Positions 17,393 to 21,582 of a stretch of 21,582 nucleotides of DNA are shown here, one piece after another; position 1 is the stretch's first letter, and every line of letters starts with the position of its first letter. This stretch comes from Bacteroidetes bacterium CG2_30_32_10 (GTDB lineage Bacteria; Bacteroidota; Bacteroidia; Bacteroidales; CG2-30-32-10). The DNA lies in NCBI GenBank assembly GCA_001872995.1, contig MNXO01000017.1, positions 1 to 21,582 on the forward strand, in the 5' to 3' direction. The notes beneath the pieces were generated by a model. The model had not been told where the DNA came from. It worked only from the letters and a program-made list of their open reading frames with translations, and searched no databases. The translations under genes and the position numbers were made by a program.

Positions 17393-17500
17393 TTGCTATT
17401 TCTATAAAATTTTGATTATCTTTGTGTGCCTCTCCTTGGTTTTTGGTTCGTAATAATTTAATTAGCGTTAATTCTACAGCCTCCCTGGGGAGGTTTTTTT
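17393..17500 (+). ncRNA. Candidate small RNA with its own promoter and terminator
   Basis: On the plus strand, antisense to the leader region of the protease gene, TTG (17393-17395) and TATCTTTG (17417-17424) sit 21 bp apart, close to the Bacteroidota promoter pattern. An intrinsic-terminator-like hairpin follows at 17480-17493 (CCTCC/GGAGG, extendable by one pair), with seven T residues at 17494-17500. Together they predict a transcript of about 70 nt from near 17431. No ORF or Rfam family that I recognise is present. The terminator has no other plus-strand gene to serve, which is the main support. Confidence 0.4.
17480..17500 (+). terminator. Terminator-like hairpin with T7 tail, plus strand
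   Basis: CCTCC and GGAGG pair around CTGG, and seven T residues follow directly. It is well formed for plus-strand transcription, yet no plus-strand protein gene lies upstream. It may end the small RNA proposed at 17393-17500 or stop antisense readthrough. Confidence 0.6.
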
Positions 17501-17513
17501 GTTTGGGTTGCAA

Positions 17514-17886
17514 GCCCTATTTACACATATCTTTAATTCTATTTATAATGTCATTTCTAATTGTGTTAGTTAAAAAAAAGGGTGTGTAACCTAATACTTA
17601 TACCCAGCTTTAGTAAGGCATCTGCAAACGCCCGAAATGAACTGAAATAAGCAAAAGGAACACACCCTTAACGAGTGTGTTCACTTCAACTATCTCTCTC
17701 ATTTCATTATTTTTGCAGTTTTTTACTAAAGAGAAATTTCTTAAAGCAACACTATATAATAATAGTTTTTATTTTTTATTTCATCTTAAATTTTTTAAAT
17801 TTAGGTATTGTATTCATTTATTAATAGTTTATGAGCGTAAATGTATAAAATATAATTTAACAAAAAAAAACTTTTATGTTAAATTT
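17514..17886. other. Intergenic DNA with competing hairpins at 17578-17682
   Basis: No gene is recognised. Within it AAGGGTGTG (17578-17586) is complementary to CACACCCTT (17661-17669). Part of that second arm also pairs downstream in GAACACAC (17658-17665) with GTGTGTTC (17675-17682), so two stems are mutually exclusive. The block between them is of higher GC than its flanks. On the minus strand the short hairpin is followed by CTTTT and lies about 200 bp beyond the T9SS gene ending at 17887, so it could be that gene's terminator. The rest, 17690-17886, is AT-rich and featureless. Confidence 0.55.
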
Positions 17887-18783
17887 TCATTCTTTTATTA
17901 TAGTTTTTGTTATAATTTGATTATCACTTGTTAAAATTTTTATTAAATACAAACCAGATACTAATTGCTTTGTAGGTATAATCGTAATTTCACCTTTTGT
18001 TGTGCAACAATAAACTGTTTGATTTAATGCAGAAATAATTTCTATTTTGTAATCTGCTTCATTATTTAGTTTAACTTCAAAATAATCTGTAAAAGGATTA
18101 GGAAAAATAGTTACTTTATCATTATTTATTATTTCTTCAATGCCTATAGTAGTAGTTTCGCATGTTGGAGTTATCCCTGTGGTATATATACCAAGTATAT
18201 TATCTTGGTAACATCTTAAAGGTCCATTAGAATTCATATCAAAAGTTGGAAACATGAATGTAGCATTCCCAATACCCTCAATAGCAAGTCCATCAAATCC
18301 AATTATTCCATTATTAGAGGTCAAATGAGTGTTCATTGTTTTTCTTTGTTGTCCATTAATGGTAATTGTGCTGGTAGATAAAACTTTTACGGTATCTTCC
18401 CAAGATGTAGGATATTCATCCAATATCCACCAATCGCCAGTATTGGCATTAAAATCATACAACAAACAAAATCTATTCAATGAATCAACATAGTAATATA
18501 CCTTACGGCTTGATTCATACATATACAAGTTAAATTTATAATAATTTGGAGTTCCATCTGGAGCTGCCTTATATTCTATTAACTTACGACAATTAACACC
18601 GTTAATAACCGTATCTTTTTCAGAAACTATTTTAATAAATGAAGATAAATAGAGAGGATATTCATACGACATTGTATAATGCCAAGTTGCACCAATAGGT
18701 GCCCAATCTTGTGCTTTTGTTTTACTATAATTAAAAACAAAAACAAAAATTACTATTAAAAAAATAAGTCTATTTGTTCTCAT
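17887..18783 (-). CDS. T9SS-exported protein of unknown function
   Basis: This 298-residue secreted protein has an N-terminal signal peptide (MRTNRLIFLIVIFVFVFNYS, probable cleavage after TKA, before QDW). The body (about 25-210) begins WAPIGATWHYTMSYEY and contains YYKFNLYMYESSRKVYYYVD and DFNANTGDWWILDE. It resembles the domain often found in Bacteroidota T9SS proteins that open with a WxPIGAxW motif, whose role is not known. The C-terminal 80 residues (VTIFPNPFTDYFEVKL ... LVSGLYLIKIL ... KTIIKE) are a T9SS type A sorting domain. It stands alone, separated from its neighbours by long non-coding stretches. It is not a recognisable enzyme. Confidence 0.88.
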   Translation of the reverse strand: MRTNRLIFLIVIFVFVFNYSKTKAQDWAPIGATWHYTMSYEYPLYLSSFIKIVSEKDTVINGVNCRKLIEYKAAPDGTPNYYKFNLYMYESSRKVYYYVDSLNRFCLLYDFNANTGDWWILDEYPTSWEDTVKVLSTSTITINGQQRKTMNTHLTSNNGIIGFDGLAIEGIGNATFMFPTFDMNSNGPLRCYQDNILGIYTTGITPTCETTTIGIEEIINNDKVTIFPNPFTDYFEVKLNNEADYKIEIISALNQTVYCCTTKGEITIIPTKQLVSGLYLIKILTSDNQIITKTIIKE

Positions 18784-18880
18784 AATTTTTAAAATTTAAG
18801 GTTAAAATTTTATTTGAAAATAAATTTAATTTTGGTTAATATTTTGCTATTAATTACTTAATTAGTATTTTTTCGTTGTT

Positions 18881-18909
18881 GCCCTTGCTTTCTATCATTT
18901 AGCAAGGGC
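18881..18909. repeat. GC-rich inverted repeat
   Basis: GCCCTTGCT (18881-18889) and AGCAAGGGC (18901-18909) form a perfect 9-bp stem with an 11-nt loop. One arm and the loop overlap the end of the short minus-strand ORF at 18899-19099. No T run follows on either strand, so it is not a standard terminator. Confidence 0.7.
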
Positions 18910-19099
18910 TTGTCGCAATACCCTTTTGCAAATGGTTTATATTTGTTAATAACATATACAAATAATAAGAATCATCAGAAATAATTCCAAATTTTCTTAA
19001 AAAATTAATCATTATCAAGCACTTTGTCTTTATTAACCTCCATTTTATTAAACCAAAACCTTGCCACCAACAACTATGCTTGTTTATATAACCCAGCAT
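18899..19099 (-). CDS. Doubtful short ORF, possibly a gene remnant
   Basis: This 66-codon ORF begins MLGYINKHSCWWQGFG and matches no family I know. The frame stays open upstream of its ATG through a C8 tract back to about 19170 (reading FTPPYNNNQFTAIRYFSM), which could mean a truncated or slipped longer gene. A TATATTTG box at 19153-19160 could drive it. Composition is lysine/isoleucine-rich, as random AT-rich frames are, so it may not be a gene. Confidence 0.2.
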   Translation of the reverse strand: MLGYINKHSCWWQGFGLIKWRLIKTKCLIMINFLRKFGIISDDSYYLYMLLTNINHLQKGIATSPC

Positions 19100-19337
19100 C
19101 GAAAAGTAGCGAATAGCAGTAAACTGATTGTTATTGTAGGGGGGGGTAAATGCAAATATATAGTTGTTTAATCATTGTAATAAAAGATATTTATTTTGGT
19201 AGCACAAATATAGTTTTTTATTGTAAATAAAAAATATTTTTTTAATTGAATTTTTGTTTTTTTTGTTAAAATGAAGTTAAACAAATCAGAGACTTTTTAG
19301 CAAGTTTGTATTAGCTTTAAAAAAGTATTAAAACAAA

Positions 19338-19361
19338 AAAACCCTCCATAAAGAGGGTTTT
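19338..19361 (-). terminator. Intrinsic terminator after the outer-membrane barrel gene
   Basis: AAAACCCTC and GAGGGTTTT pair in a 9-bp stem with a 6-nt loop. Read on the minus strand the stem ends in a T run interrupted once by G (GGGTTTTTTTGTTTT). It lies 24 bp after the stop codon of the gene ending at 19386 and probably ends the lipoprotein-barrel transcript. Confidence 0.85.
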
Positions 19362-19385
19362 CTGTATTTTAAAATTTAGATTGAT

Positions 19386-20234
19386 TTAGAAATGTAACAT
19401 TAAATATAATGCACCACCTAAATTACCAGTAGAAAGATTAAAATCACTTCCACCATCTACTTTTACTTTATCTTCGTTGATAGTTCCACTTGGAGCATCC
19501 CAGTTTTCAGTTATACCATAACCCTCGCCAGTTTTTGTATATTGAACACCCCAATTAAATTCGCCACCAATTGAAATTTTAGGCGCAAAGAAAAAGTCAG
19601 CACCAATAAAACCTCTAAGTCCACCGCCAATAGTGTTACCTAAGGTAACATTATTAACTCGATAACCATAAACTGGTAAATTAGTGCCAAAATCGTGAGA
19701 AGTAGGATTAACATTAGAAGCAGAAAAACCATTGCCATAAGTATAGTTAGTATTTCCAGAGGCATAAATAAAACGGAGTTCACCACCATAAAATCCTTGC
19801 AATCTACCGTAACCTCTTCTTTTTTCGAGACCAGCACCAATATTAACAATAGATGTTTTAACATTTTGAACATCTTCAACTGTTACATTGATATCTGGGG
19901 TAACGCCTTGACCATCTTTTATCACAAATTCTCTGTCTTCTTGGTTTCTAAATCCTAAGTTTAGTGTTACCCTAACAGCAGTGAGGTCATCTAAAAAATA
20001 CTTTCCATAAATATTCATGTTTTCTTTATAATTAAAAGCAGGAACAGTATTATTTACAGCAGTATTATGTAAATTACCAACATATTTGAAAAAAGGAATT
20101 GCATCAATACCAATAGCAAAGTCGCCACCTGTTGGTAATATAGGAATACCCTTTTTTGATACTAATGCATCTTGAGCATTTACAACCGAAAAGGTTAAAA
20201 ATGCAACAATGCATAACATTATTGTTTTCTTCAT
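19386..20234 (-). CDS. Outer-membrane beta-barrel protein
   Basis: This 282-residue protein is probably an outer-membrane barrel. It has a signal peptide (MKKTIMLCIVAFLTFSVVNA, then QDA) and alternating beta strands with aromatic ends, such as MNIYGKYFLDDLTAVRVTLNLGFR, GAGLEKRRGYGRLQGFYGGELRFIYA and KISIGGEFNWGVQYTK. It ends in GGALYLMLHF; a final phenylalanine is the usual BAM-recognition signal. Many glycines and Asn/Asp-rich loops fit an 8- to 12-strand porin-like protein. No substrate can be named. It follows a lipoprotein gene by 34 bp on the same strand and very likely shares its transcript. A terminator follows. Confidence 0.82.
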   Translation of the reverse strand: MKKTIMLCIVAFLTFSVVNAQDALVSKKGIPILPTGGDFAIGIDAIPFFKYVGNLHNTAVNNTVPAFNYKENMNIYGKYFLDDLTAVRVTLNLGFRNQEDREFVIKDGQGVTPDINVTVEDVQNVKTSIVNIGAGLEKRRGYGRLQGFYGGELRFIYASGNTNYTYGNGFSASNVNPTSHDFGTNLPVYGYRVNNVTLGNTIGGGLRGFIGADFFFAPKISIGGEFNWGVQYTKTGEGYGITENWDAPSGTINEDKVKVDGGSDFNLSTGNLGGALYLMLHF

Positions 20235-20268
20235 AGCTTTAATGAATTAAATTTTAAATAAATTATTT

Positions 20269-20745
20269 TTAGTTATAAAAAATGTCTGAATACTTTGTAG
20301 TACCTTTTATAACTACAACAGTTGGAGGATTTGCTGAAAAAATCTTTCTTGTATGGGTAATTGTGTCCCCTTGTACTTGATCATAAACAAAATCAACTGG
20401 ATAAAGCGTAACTGTTACATCTTTATTTGCTGCAGCAATATTGGTAAAAGTATAATCGCCTGAACTGTTTACATTTGTTTCATATGAAATGTTTTCATAA
20501 GTAACCCCAGCAACAGGATTTGTAACCAAATCAGCAGAGTTAATAACAGCAATGATTTTAGTTCCAGTAGGAACATTTTCAATTGTAGTATTAGAAAGAT
20601 CTAATTGAGCTTGAACTTTGCCAGACAAAGTTGCTGTTCCAACATTAGAGGGGGCGTTAGTTGCTTCTTCTTTTTTGCAACCACTAATAACTGCGATTAA
20701 TAGAAGGGATGCTAAAACGAATCCCGATAAAACTGTTTTTTTCAT
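20269..20745 (-). CDS. Lipoprotein with a beta-sandwich (carboxypeptidase-regulatory-like) domain
   Basis: This 158-residue predicted lipoprotein has a lipobox ISGC with Cys23, followed by KKEE as in many Bacteroidota lipoproteins. The mature part reads as one beta-sandwich: TATLSGKVQAQLDL, a strand-rich centre, then NSSGDYTFTNIAAANKDVTVTLYPVDF. The G-x-Y-x-F-x-N-I pattern is typical of carboxypeptidase-regulatory or prealbumin-like folds. Binding partners are unknown. The gene lies 34 bp before the outer-membrane barrel gene, so the two probably act together at the outer membrane. A -7-like TAATTTTG (20779-20786) and a 25-bp-spaced direct repeat lie upstream. Confidence 0.82.
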   Translation of the reverse strand: MKKTVLSGFVLASLLLIAVISGCKKEEATNAPSNVGTATLSGKVQAQLDLSNTTIENVPTGTKIIAVINSADLVTNPVAGVTYENISYETNVNSSGDYTFTNIAAANKDVTVTLYPVDFVYDQVQGDTITHTRKIFSANPPTVVVIKGTTKYSDIFYN

Positions 20746-20778
20746 ATTTTTAAAGATTTAATTAATAGATTAACAATA

Positions 20779-20786
20779 CAAAATTA
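20779..20786 (-). promoter_or_regulatory. -7 element ahead of the lipoprotein gene
   Basis: TAATTTTG on the minus strand fits TAnnTTTG and lies 33 nt before the ATG at 20745. The expected TTG about 19 bp upstream is absent, as may be the case for a regulated promoter. Confidence 0.35.
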
Positions 20787-20798
20787 AAAAATATTTTT

Positions 20799-20837
20799 AA
20801 ATATCACTTTTTAAAGTACAAAAAAATATCACTTTTT
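20799..20837. repeat. Direct repeat upstream of the lipoprotein gene
   Basis: AAATATCACTTTTT occurs at 20799-20812 and again at 20824-20837, offset by 25 bp. The first copy also overlaps a short palindrome ACTTTTTAAAGT at 20806-20817. It sits just upstream of the candidate -7 box, where a regulator could bind, but AT-richness makes a chance repeat possible. Confidence 0.6.
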
Positions 20838-20875
20838 TTGTAATCTATTGGTTGTAAAACAATTATCTAATTAAC

Positions 20876-21582
20876 TTATTTTTCATTAAATAAAATAATG
20901 ACACTAACTCCTTTTTTATTTTTATATTCAATGGAGCCATTTATTTGCTCAACCAGCGAATCAACTAATTTTAATCCAAGTGTTTCTGTGTTTTCCAAAC
21001 TAAAACTTTTAGGAAATCCAATGCCATTATCTTTTATGGTTAATTTCCATTCTTTATTTCCTTTATTTTCGATTATTATTTTTATTTCTCCATTTATATT
21101 ATTAGGAAAAGCGTATTTTGCCGCATTCGATACCAACTCAGTTATTATCATACCACAGGGAATTGCTAAATCAATGGGAAAAAATATTGGCTTCATTTCT
21201 GTTGAAACAGAAATGCCTCTTTCGGTTAAGTTATATGATTGAATAATGTTCGATAATAGTTCCTTTAAGTAAATTTGATAATCTATTCTAGCAAGGTTGT
21301 CGGATTGACATAATTTTTCGTGAACCAAACTCATCGAAAACACTCGATTTTTGCATTCATTTAAAATTTCAATTATTTTTTTATCTTTTGTATAACCAGA
21401 TTGAAGATTTAAAATAGAGGAAACAACCTGAAGATTATTTTTTACCCTATGGTTTATTTCTCTTAGCAAAACTTCTTTTTCTATAAGAGAAACCTTTAAT
21501 TGTTCTTCTGCGATTTTTTGTTCACTTACGTCTTGTATTGCAATATATTGATTGATAGCTTCAAACTTATTATTATATTGCA
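20876..21582 (-). CDS. Sensor histidine kinase, HisKA_2 family, N-terminus beyond window
   Basis: The frame is open to the right edge, so the TTG at 21469 is internal and the gene is only partial: 234 residues are visible. Visible residues 1-22 look like the end of a PAS domain (FEAINQYIAIQDVSEQK). A short coiled linker follows, then the HisKA_2 segment LLREINHRVKNNLQ with phospho-acceptor H44. The HATPase domain has N box ELVSNAAKYAF (148-158), G1 box DNGIGFP (184-190) and G2 TLGLKLVDSL (200-209). The kinase should autophosphorylate on histidine and pass phosphate to a response regulator not in the window. Input domains and any membrane spans are off the right edge. It ends 130 bp before the lipoprotein gene on the same strand. 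Confidence 0.92.
   Translation of the reverse strand, partial: QYNNKFEAINQYIAIQDVSEQKIAEEQLKVSLIEKEVLLREINHRVKNNLQVVSSILNLQSGYTKDKKIIEILNECKNRVFSMSLVHEKLCQSDNLARIDYQIYLKELLSNIIQSYNLTERGISVSTEMKPIFFPIDLAIPCGMIITELVSNAAKYAFPNNINGEIKIIIENKGNKEWKLTIKDNGIGFPKSFSLENTETLGLKLVDSLVEQINGSIEYKNKKGVSVIILFNEK

Larger units (their letters stand above)
18784..19337. other. Long intergenic region with hairpin, C8 tract and a doubtful short ORF
   Basis: This is mostly AT-rich DNA. It contains a 9-bp GC-rich hairpin at 18881-18909 and a doubtful 66-codon minus-strand ORF at 18899-19099. It also has a G8 tract on the plus strand (C8 on minus) at 19139-19146, and TATATTTG boxes on the minus strand at 19153-19160 and 19205-19212. 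I see no other gene. Confidence 0.5.

Noticed and set aside
17283..17513. 77-codon N-terminal extension of the metalloprotease ORF
   Set aside because: It would place the signal peptide internally and its residues look like translated leader DNA; the ATG ending at 17282 is far better.
21469..21582. Kinase gene starting at the TTG near 21469
   Set aside because: The same frame continues to the window edge with PAS-like and linker sequence, so the gene is cut, not short.

Overview
The window is chromosomal DNA from a low-GC member of the Bacteroidota, with no rRNA or tRNA gene. The evidence is the type IX secretion (T9SS) C-terminal sorting domains on three proteins, a succinate dehydrogenase of the single-large-cytochrome-b type, an atpD-atpC pair on its own with a Bacteroidota-style insertion in AtpD, near absence of Shine-Dalgarno sequences, and several TAnnTTTG promoter-like -7 elements. 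I cannot place it below phylum with confidence.

Layout, left to right. (1) 1-512 is non-coding and holds six copies of an 18-bp palindrome at an exact 42-bp period. (2) 513-4498, minus strand, is a succinate dehydrogenase/fumarate reductase operon read sdhC, sdhA, an uncharacterised secreted protein, sdhB. (3) 4623-5918, plus strand, is an Xaa-Pro aminopeptidase. (4) 6058-7630, plus strand, is a compact type II restriction-modification pair whose genes overlap by 23 bp; it is packed between the aminopeptidase gene and atpC. (5) 7643-9425, minus strand, is atpD-atpC (F1 beta and epsilon). (6) 9559-10485, plus, is ribF (FMN/FAD synthesis), convergent with a MurG-like glycosyltransferase at 10493-11608.

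(7) 11609-20745 is an accessory surface and secretion region, all on the minus strand. It contains a repeat-rich T9SS cargo protein, a 1230-residue T9SS protein joining a metzincin-like zinc protease to a probable beta-helix, a smaller T9SS protein, and a lipoprotein/outer-membrane barrel pair. The intergenic spaces here hold well-formed hairpins and intrinsic terminators, a candidate plus-strand small RNA, and a C8 tract ahead of a short ORF. (8) 20876-21582, minus, is the C-terminal part of a HisKA_2-type sensor histidine kinase cut by the window end.

The core genes form an energy and flavin theme: SdhA carries a covalent-FAD histidine motif, RibF makes FAD, and AtpD/AtpC are the catalytic and epsilon subunits of ATP synthase. 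I see no known defence system beyond the restriction-modification pair. The least explained items are the 42-bp palindrome array, the secreted protein inside the sdh operon, the candidate small RNA at 17393-17500, the competing-stem block at 17578-17682, and the C8-led short ORF near 19100.
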